NCBI RefSeq assembly: GCF_000310225.1
Contig: NZ_AMXF01000013.1
Coordinates: 1 to 42,134, forward strand
From: Thauera phenylacetica B4P
Lineage (GTDB): Bacteria > Pseudomonadota > Gammaproteobacteria > Burkholderiales > Rhodocyclaceae
DNA length: 42,134 bases
Direction: 5' to 3'
Part shown: positions 19,601 through 26,432 of the stretch, in pieces
How positions within the stretch are numbered: position 1 is the first letter of the stretch
Layout: each line of letters starts with the position of its first letter
Notes under the pieces: generated by a model
Database searches by the model: none
The model's input: only the letters and a program-made list of their open reading frames with translations
Told to the model about the DNA's origin: nothing
Position numbers and translations under genes: made by a program

Positions 19601-19748
19601 CAAGCAGAGGCGACTGATTCCAGCGGAAGAGGGCCGGCTCAAGAAGCTCACCCAGCGCATCGAGGCACGGATCGCTGAGTTGCGCCTGAAGGAGTCGATC
19701 CACGCCCACGACAGCATGGTGTCAGGCGGCGTCATCCGAGTGGTCTGA
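16635..19748 (+). CDS. SNF2-family (RapA/DrmD-like) DNA helicase/translocase
   Basis: 1037 residues. Helicase motifs are clear: motif I DEVGLGKT at residues 124–131, DEAH at 246–249, SATP at 276–279, and the motif V/VI run ending QRIGRIDRIG at about 616–625. SNF2 proteins of this RapA/HepA type move on double-stranded DNA and remodel bound protein; relatives are found in DISARM (DrmD) and near other defence genes. The long C-terminal part (650–1037) is helical, with Glu/Arg-rich probable coiled coil, and has no nuclease motif I recognise. GGAG lies 7 bases before the ATG. It diverges from the WYL regulator and is followed after 24 bases by the Hsp70-like gene, so the two should act together. 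Confidence 0.9.
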   Translation: MQPGDKVRLKANPGRVGILGNETDGPPHRLRVLVTFTDGDEQFVLKNSLEKVDRASAGPYAMVASGRYGRVEDLRGAITYYRLSGRLANLIYSLNTTNTQFLAYQFKPVLQFLDSPSNGILIADEVGLGKTIEAGLIWTELRARVDAKRLLVICPAMLREKWKAELSERFGVSAEIVDARGLLDHLQSVRERPQQQFALIASMQGLRPAKGWNDDEEPSQATTAKLARFLNEADLEEPLLDMLIIDEAHYLRNDETATHRLARLLRPVVQSMVMLSATPIQLRSDDLFNLLNLIDEDSFPFPTSFQYSLQENAPIVALRDRILSHVVTPTDFVETLREAVGGRIFGDNAQLEHLINHPPSAEDLSSPRGRSEIADQLDRINPLTKVVTRTLKRDVQEMRVQRDPVTIRVEMNPIEREFYDRVTEAVREFCARIDISEGFMLTIPQRQLSSCVAAACKGWLDRTEVDDEELESEVFELYGDAEDNEKRPNLGALLRTLVGIARRVGDHTALESVDSKYDMLVRNLKQYWAAYPGKKIVLFSFYRNTLHYLARRLAAEGIQSAVLHGGMDKHGVLRHFESTEGPDILISSEVASEGVDLQFSSLLINYDLPWNPARIEQRIGRIDRIGQEAEKILIWNFIYTHTIDERIYDRLLERLDIFRQALGSMEAMLGTEIRTLSYELLSHKLTPEQEQERIDRASLAIERVSRQQALLEEEATQLIAHGDFIQNKVQAAKELGRFIRGEDLLAYVKDFLEREFPGTRLLADDDDELEHVIELSTEARVAFSEFLQQQRLQGATRLLGAAPPRLIFENRHGRNPSGKERITQDHPLVRFVADELKKAGKGPLYSPVAAVEILGNTVGNIERDIYVYAIARWTVSGARDIERLEYLVQRLADGWLLDGEQAEFLVNAAGLQGRDWLGASTSLNHAHTAGVLDDCRAELEERFRAFRDAQIRENRDRVSFMVNTLRHHLDNQRRRFHERIEKYRLHGTDKQRRLIPAEEGRLKKLTQRIEARIAELRLKESIHAHDSMVSGGVIRVV

Positions 19749-19772
19749 ACCGGCACGAAAAGGGAGAAGAAG

Positions 19773-21596
19773 ATGGCTGGCCAGATGGCAGAACTGTTGA
19801 AGAAGGCCTTTGCAGAGAAGGGCGTGCAGCTTCCAGGCGCCAAGGTCGAGACCCGAAAGGTTCTCCCAACCGGCAGTGGCGAGTCATCACAGCACACGGG
19901 CCAAAGCGCGGAAACACCGACGGTATCGCCCCCGGCGGGCCCCAAGGCACCCACGGCACCCAAGGAAGGAAAGAGATCCGACCCGATCGCCGAAGCTTGC
20001 AAGAAGTGGCGTGCGGAGCATCCGGTGGCTCGCGCAAAGGCGCCAGTCAAATCGTCTCAAAGGGCCGCTCCCCTCGCTTGCTACGACTCGTCACCCGTGC
20101 GTGCAGGCAAATCGCCCGAAGGCAAGGTGTCGCCATATGAGGTTCGCCTCGGCTCCGCCGCAAGGCTTGCGCTCACCCTCGACGAACAGGTCGAGCTCGA
20201 AGTGCTGGATGTATACGAGGAGTTGGGACGGAGCAGCCAGTGCTGCCACGAGACGGCGGATGACGAGCATCTGATCGCCATGGGGGTCGATTTCGGGACG
20301 TCGAGCATCAAGGTGGTGATCGGCGACCCTGCCCTTGGCAAAGCCTTCGCAGTACCGTTCACAACGGCAAGCGATGTCGCCCGGTATCTCCTGCCGACCC
20401 GCTTGCACGAATCGGCAGGACGGTTCTCCTTATGCGAAGGAGACGAAACGCATCGCGACCTGAAACTCGCATTGATTGCGAACCCCGGCGACCTGGTGTT
20501 GCGCGAGCGCGTGTCCGCCATGCTCGCCCTGGTCATCAGGCAAGCTCGGGGCTGGCTGTTCGAAACGCATGCGGACGTCTTCGCCCGAACCCGACTCCTG
20601 TGGAAGCTCTCGATTGGCCTGCCCGTCGCCCACCACCTGGACGATGAGCTGACCCAGACCTTCAACGATGTAGCGCACGTGGCCTGGCTTGCAGCGTGTA
20701 TGCCTCGAGATATCTCAAGCACCACAGTCGCAGCAGCAAGGGATCGCAAACGCGAAATTGCGGCAGCCCCCGAGCGCATGTCGGAGGACGAGGATGTCGA
20801 GATCAGCGTCGTTCCGGAGATCGCCGCGCAGATCTACGGCTTCGTGAATTCGAGCCGTTTCAATCGTAGGGAGCAGAACATCTACCTGATGGTGGACGTC
20901 GGCGCCGGCTCGGTCGATTCATCGCTGTTCCACGTCAAGCCGGCGCGCGGGGGAAAATGGGACTTCGAATTTTTCACCTCGATCGTCGAACCGCACGGTG
21001 TCATGAACCTCCATCGTCATCGTGTGGGTTGGTGGGAAGAGGCGCTTTCGCAGTGCAGCGAACCTGCGGCCGGACTCATCTCGAGCGCGCTGGCAGAGCA
21101 CAAGTATCCGACGGATCGGACCGTCGCTTTGCCGAGTCGCTTCACTCGCTACGTCCATGATGCGAAGGTGTTCTTACGCAAGCCCTCGGACGACCCCGAC
21201 GACACCTTCTTCCAGAAAAAGGTGGTCAGCCAGGTGCGTGGCAAGAGCTACTGGCGAGCATGGAGAGATGGGCATCTCACCCCCGCCCAGTTGATCGGCG
21301 TACCTGCGTTCTATTGCGGAGGCGGCATGCGTATGGAGTTCTACAGCAAGCTGCAGAGCCAGATGCAGTCGATGCCTGGCTACAGTTGGCTCAGGGCTGA
21401 ACCCCGGCGAATCGAGTTGCCCAAGAACCTCGAGGCCCCGGGGCTTCACCGAAGCAATTACGACCGGATGACCGTGGCGTATGGCCTGAGCTTCCTCGAG
21501 GTGGGCAAGGTTACGAGAGCACTCCCTCCCCCGAAGCTGTCCTTAAAGCCAGACACATCCTGGGCAGAGAACTATGTCGGAAAGGAACACTGCTGA
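19773..21596 (+). CDS. Hsp70/actin-fold ATPase, partner of the SNF2 helicase
   Basis: 607 residues. Residues about 1–110 are low-complexity (Pro, Ala, Lys, Thr) and probably disordered. The ATPase core then shows phosphate-1 MGVDFGTSSIK (about 170–180), phosphate-2 MVDVGAGSVDSS (about 371–382) and an adenosine-type YCGGGMRMEF (about 511–520). This is the order of the Hsp70/actin superfamily. The C-terminal substrate-binding half of a true DnaK is absent, so it is not a housekeeping chaperone. A strong GGGAGAAG ribosome site precedes the ATG. I infer that it couples ATP hydrolysis to loading or regulating the adjacent SNF2 protein. The exact family name is not known to me. Confidence 0.8.
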   Translation: MAGQMAELLKKAFAEKGVQLPGAKVETRKVLPTGSGESSQHTGQSAETPTVSPPAGPKAPTAPKEGKRSDPIAEACKKWRAEHPVARAKAPVKSSQRAAPLACYDSSPVRAGKSPEGKVSPYEVRLGSAARLALTLDEQVELEVLDVYEELGRSSQCCHETADDEHLIAMGVDFGTSSIKVVIGDPALGKAFAVPFTTASDVARYLLPTRLHESAGRFSLCEGDETHRDLKLALIANPGDLVLRERVSAMLALVIRQARGWLFETHADVFARTRLLWKLSIGLPVAHHLDDELTQTFNDVAHVAWLAACMPRDISSTTVAAARDRKREIAAAPERMSEDEDVEISVVPEIAAQIYGFVNSSRFNRREQNIYLMVDVGAGSVDSSLFHVKPARGGKWDFEFFTSIVEPHGVMNLHRHRVGWWEEALSQCSEPAAGLISSALAEHKYPTDRTVALPSRFTRYVHDAKVFLRKPSDDPDDTFFQKKVVSQVRGKSYWRAWRDGHLTPAQLIGVPAFYCGGGMRMEFYSKLQSQMQSMPGYSWLRAEPRRIELPKNLEAPGLHRSNYDRMTVAYGLSFLEVGKVTRALPPPKLSLKPDTSWAENYVGKEHC

Positions 21597-21626
21597 GCGG
21601 CAGGTTCACCGTTAACGATGTCTGGC

Positions 21627-21680
21627 ACGCGGTAGGGCGTCGTAATGCAATACCGCGTCGATCAACAAAAGACGCCCTAC
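21627..21680. terminator. Convergent-gene hairpin (nested inverted repeats)
   Basis: Between the Hsp70-like gene and the convergent NERD-helicase gene, GTAGGGCGTC (21632–21641) pairs perfectly with GACGCCCTAC (21671–21680). An alternative 8-bp stem pairs 21627–21634 with 21651–21658. The right arm overlaps the last codon of the NERD gene. There is no long T run, so a factor-independent stop is uncertain; it also resembles the palindromic intergenic repeats common in betaproteobacteria. Confidence 0.45.
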
Positions 21681-23299
21681 AGCAAGGCGGCAAGATCCGC
21701 CTCTGTTCGCCTCGACACCACCACCTCCAACCCCAACTGCGCCCGCGTCATCCCCACGAACAGGCGCCTGCGTGCTGCCTCGTCGAGCTGGTCGAAGTCC
21801 ACCTCCGCCAGCACGACGCCCATGGCGCTCTGCCCTTTGAACCGATGCACGGACTCGATCAGGAGCTCGCCCTCGGACCACACCGGTTCCCCGTCGGCCG
21901 TGTACCGCCCCAGAAACTTCCGCAGCGCAAACGCCCCCAGCTTCGCCTCCTTCAGCAGGTGCGAACGACCGTGTCCGCGCGCGCTCAGGACGACGATGTC
22001 GGCGAGGGGAATGCCGCGTTCGCGCAAAGACTCCACCGCCGCCAGCGTCTCGCGGCGTAGGCCACGCTCGTCGTCGTAGGCAAGAAACCCCGGGAGTTCG
22101 CCCACGTAGGGGCTGCGTGCCTCGACCACGCCCTCCGCCAAGCCCAACGCATTGATCACATCGACGATGGCGCGCGGCGAACGGAAGTTGTCGTTGCAGC
22201 GCACGCTGACCGCACCGTCGAGATCGAAGCCGTCGCGCTCGTAGAGACGCTGCGCCTCGTCCTCGAGCAGATAGAGCCGCCCGTCTTCCCTCAACTGCGG
22301 CAGCAGGCTCGCGACCCACTCGGGGTCGAAGTCCTGCCCTTCGTCGATGATCACGAGGTCGTACAGCGCCTCGAAGTCCTGCGCGTCGCTGCCGTAGCGG
22401 TCGACGACCGCCTGGAAGATGCCCTCTGCGGTGAAGTCCGGCTCACCCTGCGTGCGCCGCCAGTGCTCCACACAGAGCTCGTGAAAACTCGACACCCGCG
22501 CACGCGCCGGTGCGATGCGGCCGATGTGGTCCGCCAGAGTCCGGTTGAAGCAGACGTAAAGCGCCCGCTGCGCTGCGGCCGCCGCGTCGTCGAGGAGGCG
22601 GAGCGCAAGCTGCGTTTTTCCCGCCCCCGCTGTCGCCTGGATGCGCACCACGCCGGATGGTGAGTCAATACGCGGAACCCAGGTCGCGAGGCCATCGGCG
22701 AGGCGACGGCTCGTCTGCCGCAACTGGTCACCGAGCACCTGAAGGTCGATCGAGACCTTGAAGACGTTCCCCAGGAAACGGCGGAGCGATTGCACGTCGC
22801 TGCGACTGCTGCCATGTTCGAGCAGCTCTCGCACACGGGTCCCAAGGTGCGCGTAGTCGTTCGCGTCGATGATGCGCTCGCGCGGCATCGAGACGATGCG
22901 GGCCTCTTCCACCTGATAATCGGGCAGAACGACGCAGCCCGTGACGTGCGCATGCAGGCCGGCCTCGGCAAGGCGGTTGAGCATGGCCGCATGCTGCACT
23001 CGGGTCTGGCGGGCGACATCGTGTTCGCGTTGCCCGTAGAGCTTGACGAGATTGCCCTCGATCAGCGCGAGCTCGCCCGCCTTGACCTCGACAAGGAGGA
23101 TGTTGCCGCTCGGCGCCAGGACGACGAGGTCGATCTCCCCGTGCCGGTCCTCGCCCTGATGCGCGGTCTGCCAGGCGACGCTATGGAAGACCTCGTAACC
23201 GCCAGGCAGCGACTGCTGCAGACGGTCCAGAACATCAAGCTCGCGGTACAGGCCGGCATCGTGCCGGAGGGTATCCAGAGCCGGGGATATTTGCGCCAT
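21677..23299 (-). CDS. NERD nuclease-domain / UvrD-like superfamily 1 helicase
   Basis: 540 residues. The N-terminal third is a NERD domain (nuclease-related, PD-(D/E)xK fold): GEIDLVVLA at 54–62 and LLVEVKAGE at 68–76 give the D57/E71/K73 pattern. The helicase part has Walker A ATAGAGKTQ at 222–230, a DEGQDF Walker B, RSPRAIV, and a C-terminal SVHRFKGQSA and VGMTRAQ typical of UvrD-like ATPases. Such proteins are common in accessory regions; a role in DNA repair or in attacking foreign DNA is inference. The ATG at 23299 was chosen at MAQISPALDT; the open frame continues upstream for 144 codons but that stretch has low-quality, Arg/Gly-rich sequence and contains the SRAP gene's lost 3' end. 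Confidence 0.85.
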   Translation of the reverse strand: MAQISPALDTLRHDAGLYRELDVLDRLQQSLPGGYEVFHSVAWQTAHQGEDRHGEIDLVVLAPSGNILLVEVKAGELALIEGNLVKLYGQREHDVARQTRVQHAAMLNRLAEAGLHAHVTGCVVLPDYQVEEARIVSMPRERIIDANDYAHLGTRVRELLEHGSSRSDVQSLRRFLGNVFKVSIDLQVLGDQLRQTSRRLADGLATWVPRIDSPSGVVRIQATAGAGKTQLALRLLDDAAAAAQRALYVCFNRTLADHIGRIAPARARVSSFHELCVEHWRRTQGEPDFTAEGIFQAVVDRYGSDAQDFEALYDLVIIDEGQDFDPEWVASLLPQLREDGRLYLLEDEAQRLYERDGFDLDGAVSVRCNDNFRSPRAIVDVINALGLAEGVVEARSPYVGELPGFLAYDDERGLRRETLAAVESLRERGIPLADIVVLSARGHGRSHLLKEAKLGAFALRKFLGRYTADGEPVWSEGELLIESVHRFKGQSAMGVVLAEVDFDQLDEAARRRLFVGMTRAQLGLEVVVSRRTEADLAALL

Positions 23300-23565
23300 C
23301 GGGTGTGCTTGTTGTTGAGGATGACGGCATGGATTCTCCCACAATGAGAACGCGCCGACGGCAGCTCGGCTGCCGCGTGAGTGGCGGCCTGGATGCGGCC
23401 ATTGATACTCGATAATCACGCGCAACTTATGAGCGACGGGAAGCAGAGCAGCTAGACGAGCGGCTGGATCAACCCGGCGCCTTCGTTGCGCACATTGCCG
23501 ACCGCCCTGCCCACCGCATACACCGCGAGCGCCGCCTCCGGACACGGCCTCACCAGCCCCTGCAC

Positions 23566-24135
23566 CTAGTCGACCGCAGTCGCCCCGTTCAGCCACGCCC
23601 ACCAATCCCCCGGCGCCAGGATCACCGGCATGCGATCGTGCAGCGGGCGCATCGCCGCGTTGGCCTCGGTGGTGACGATCGTGAACGTGTCGAGCTCCTC
23701 GCCGTCGGTCGGCCTCGTCCAGCGCTCCCACAGCCCGGCGAGCGCGAAGAACTCGCCCCCGACCGGGTGGACGTAGAACGGCTGCTTGCCGCCGCCCTGC
23801 CGGTCACTGAGGTGCTGCCACTCGTAGAAGCCGTTCGCCGGCACGACGCAGCGCCGGCGGCGGAACGCCGCCCGGAACGAAGGTTTCTCGGCGACCGACT
23901 CGCCGCGCGCGTTGATCAACCTGGTGGCGATCGCCTCGTCCTTCGACCACGACGGCACGAGGCCCCAGCGCAGGCGGTGGATCACCCGCTCGCCGTTCGA
24001 CCGCTGGCGCACCACCGGCAGCCACTGCAGCGGCGCCGCATTCCAGCGCGGCTCGAACTCGAACCCTTCGGGCACCGCGTCGAAGGCCTCGCGCAGGCGC
24101 GAGACCGGACCGTAGAGGGCGTAACGACCGCACAT
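23566..24135 (-). CDS. SOS response-associated peptidase (SRAP/YedK-like), truncated by an amber codon
   Basis: 189 residues as read. SRAP proteins form a stable thiazolidine cross-link with abasic sites in single-stranded DNA. Cys2 (MCGRY), the asparagine in NARGES, the glutamate in NGFYEWQ and the histidine in LHDRMPV are all present, so the active site is complete. The frame stops at a TAG (23566–23568). Beyond it the same frame stays open to a TAG at 23452–23454 and encodes a sequence that matches the normal family C-terminus: AVGRAVGNVRNEGAGLIQPL, compare E. coli YedK ending in SRAVGNVKNQGAELIQPV. The gene therefore has a premature stop removing about 38 residues, or uses readthrough. 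Activity is doubtful. Confidence 0.85.
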   Translation of the reverse strand: MCGRYALYGPVSRLREAFDAVPEGFEFEPRWNAAPLQWLPVVRQRSNGERVIHRLRWGLVPSWSKDEAIATRLINARGESVAEKPSFRAAFRRRRCVVPANGFYEWQHLSDRQGGGKQPFYVHPVGGEFFALAGLWERWTRPTDGEELDTFTIVTTEANAAMRPLHDRMPVILAPGDWWAWLNGATAVD

Positions 24136-24157
24136 GCGCGCGCCCTCCCCGGTGGCC

Positions 24158-24688
24158 TCAGTGCAGCGTGCCGCCTGCCCCGCCCTCGCCTTCCTTCACC
24201 GGCAGCAGATCCGTGAACCGCCCCTGCACCTCGGTGTAATGCCGGAACTCTGGCGCCCCGATCGTGCGCTTCTTCTTGCTGATGCCCTTCGGCTTGATCG
24301 GCACCTGGGCGACCCACACGCCGTGGCGGGTCTCGAGCGACAGGCTCACGACGTCGATCCGCGAGCTCGCCGGACAGTCGGCCAGCGAGCCGTACTCCTC
24401 GAGGATCTCCTCATAGCGGGCGACCTTGTCGGCGCTCAGGCTGTAGGCCTCCATCAGCACGAAGACGAAGTCGGCGTCGAGCTGCTCGGCGAGCATCTTC
24501 ACCGCGCGCGCCGCGACATCCTTGTCGGCCGGCCCGCGGCCGAAGAGCGGCGTCGGCACCACGGCGCCGGTGGTGAAGTTGCCGACGAAGGCCATCGCCG
24601 CGAGCTCCTCGCCCTTCTCGAGAAACTCGCGCGCCTTGTCGATCAGCGGCGCGATCGCCGCCCGGTAGCGTTCGGGGAGCTGGCTCAT
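24158..24688 (-). CDS. Conserved-looking protein of unknown function
   Basis: 176 residues, soluble, no signal peptide or membrane segment. I do not recognise a family. The N-terminal half is helical and acidic, and the C-terminal half has alternating strands (DVVSLSLETRHGVWVAQVPI) followed by a lysine-rich KGISKKKRTIG and a Gly-rich tail. A GAGG ribosome site precedes the ATG. It lies 19 bases after the TPR gene and 22 bases before SRAP, on the same strand, so the three may be co-transcribed. Codon use is strongly G/C-ending, like the core genes. Confidence 0.6.
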   Translation of the reverse strand: MSQLPERYRAAIAPLIDKAREFLEKGEELAAMAFVGNFTTGAVVPTPLFGRGPADKDVAARAVKMLAEQLDADFVFVLMEAYSLSADKVARYEEILEEYGSLADCPASSRIDVVSLSLETRHGVWVAQVPIKPKGISKKKRTIGAPEFRHYTEVQGRFTDLLPVKEGEGGAGGTLH

Positions 24689-24707
24689 GTCGGGGTCCTC
24701 GCCGGGT

Positions 24708-25787
24708 TCAGCGCTCGCGGCGCATCTTCACCGCCGCCTCGTACTCTCGATCGAGCCCGGTCCCGGCGTCGCCCTTGGCGTCGAACATCCGAAAGCCCAC
24801 ATGCATGTACGCCAGGAGCGCCAGGCCGGAGAACTCGCCCTCGAGGTTCTGCAGCGTGTAGCGGACCGCCGGCTTGTTGATCTCGAGCCCGTTGCGGCCG
24901 AGCAGCGCGATCTCCATCACGATCTGCCCGACCTTCGCCTGGTCGAGCTTGGCGAAGCGGTCCAGCGCCGCCTGCATGTACATCACCGCGTCCATGCGCA
25001 GGCCGCCGTCGACCGCCGCACGCATCTCCTCGTGACCGATGCGCGTGAGCGCCTCCTCGGCCATCTCGCCGGCCTGGTGATCGGGGAAGCGCTTGACCAC
25101 CGCCTTGTACTGCTCGGCCGCCTCCTTCACGTGCGACGGCCCGAGCTCTTCCAGGCACTGCGCGAGCCCGAGCTGCGCCCCCGGGTCGGCCGGCGCCAGA
25201 CTGGCCGCCTGGCGGAAGAACGGCAGCGCCTCGGCCGCCCGCCCCGACCGCATCAGCACCGCCGCCAGGTTGCGCTTGGCGAAGGCGTTCGCGGGCTCGA
25301 GCTTGACGGCGTCGCGCAGCGCATTGGCCGCCTCATCGGTGCGCCCGGTGCGCGCGAACGCTACCCCGAGCGCGATGAACGCGTTCGCGTGCGTGGGGTC
25401 GAGTTCGACCGCCCGCTGCAGCGGGGCGACCGCCTCTGCCGGTCGCCCCAGCTCGGACAGGCACAGCCCGTGGCTGTAGGCGAGCTCGGCGTCGTCCAGC
25501 ATGCCGTCGAGCGCCTCGAGCACCGGCAGCGCATCCTCCAGGAAGCCGTTTTGCAGCAGCCCCAGCACGTAGGCCTTCGGCTCGACCCCGCGCTCGGGGA
25601 CCGCGACCACGCGCACGAACGCGTCATCGACCGCCACCACGGCCTGCCAGCCGCGCGCCGCGTAGTCGAGCGCGTAGCGCCCGATCACCGCCTGCTCGAA
25701 CTCGGGCGTCCCGCGTGGCGGCAGGCCCGCTGGGTCGAGGTCGTCGAGCGGGATCTGGAAGATTTCGGGGGCTTGGCGGGTGGTCAT
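24708..25787 (-). CDS. Tetratricopeptide (TPR) repeat protein
   Basis: 359 residues. Several TPR units are visible between about residues 80 and 235, for example AVAPLQRAVELDP, EAANALRDAVKLEPANA and EALPFFRQAASLAPADP, each about 34 residues apart. The C-terminal 100 residues are helical without a recognised domain. TPR arrays bind other proteins; the likely partner is the unknown protein encoded immediately downstream, but this is inference from adjacency. No signal peptide, so cytoplasmic. G+C is very high (47 of 60 bases at 25201–25260), in contrast to the A+T-richer genes further right. Confidence 0.7.
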   Translation of the reverse strand: MTTRQAPEIFQIPLDDLDPAGLPPRGTPEFEQAVIGRYALDYAARGWQAVVAVDDAFVRVVAVPERGVEPKAYVLGLLQNGFLEDALPVLEALDGMLDDAELAYSHGLCLSELGRPAEAVAPLQRAVELDPTHANAFIALGVAFARTGRTDEAANALRDAVKLEPANAFAKRNLAAVLMRSGRAAEALPFFRQAASLAPADPGAQLGLAQCLEELGPSHVKEAAEQYKAVVKRFPDHQAGEMAEEALTRIGHEEMRAAVDGGLRMDAVMYMQAALDRFAKLDQAKVGQIVMEIALLGRNGLEINKPAVRYTLQNLEGEFSGLALLAYMHVGFRMFDAKGDAGTGLDREYEAAVKMRRER

Positions 25788-26432
25788 CGGAGCGGTGACA
25801 GTTCTGAAAGGATGTATGCGGTCGCGATTGTCTCATACGGAAATGGCGCTTCGCCCACGGGGCCCCGTACCGCCTGACGCCGTGGCGCGGAAAAGTGCGT
25901 TGCCTAATTAATAAGCGACGGCCGGGCAACCTTGTCCAGCGTAGCGTCGCACCACTTATCCACGCCCCTGCTCACACACCTGTGCCCATCGAGTGTTGAC
26001 AACCGGCACGCCCCTGCACGACGCGTTGCCCGAACTTTTTCCCCCATGTCCCGCGCCCACGCAAGGGCTCAACCAGACCGACCAGGTTGTTATGGTCGAG
26101 TTCATGCATCAGTGCCGACGGCCCTAGTTGACCTGGTGGAGAACTCTGCCGCACGAACCACGCGAGGTTGTGCCCCGACAACTCGGCGATGGCCCGGCCG
26201 CCTTGCATCTTCCCAGAGGGAGCTCAGGTGCGCGCTGGGGCGATGTCAAGTCCTCGGCCGGAGCGGCCGTTCATGCTCCGCAGAACGAGCAGCTGCATGG
26301 CGCTCCACTGCTGCCGTTCATTGGCGCTGCTCCGCAGACGCGTCTTCCAAGTTCATGTCAATCGTCCGTCGAAAACCGCCCAACCCCAAGTCTAGGATCA
26401 GCAATCTCACGGCGCGCGTTCACAAGACCCCG
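25788..26432. other. 645-base gene-poor stretch at a composition boundary
   Basis: No gene could be supported. A 78-codon minus-strand frame at 25972–26208 has no ribosome site and no recognisable product. The stretch separates very G+C-rich genes on the left from the A+T-richer NACHT/NYN pair on the right and looks like decayed sequence at an insertion junction. No tRNA-end duplication or insertion-sequence ends were recognised. Confidence 0.4.

Noticed and set aside
16635-21596. Assignment of the SNF2 region to DISARM
   Set aside because: Only an SNF2 helicase is shared; no DrmA, DrmB (DUF1998) or DrmC (phospholipase-D-like) protein is present, while BREX core genes are.
25883-25889. TGGCGCG as a copy of the tRNA-Arg 3' end (att core)
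   Set aside because: Only 7 bases match and the following bases differ; expected by chance in G+C-rich DNA.
25972-26208. A 78-codon minus-strand frame in the gene-poor stretch
   Set aside because: No ribosome site, no family resemblance; probably decayed sequence.
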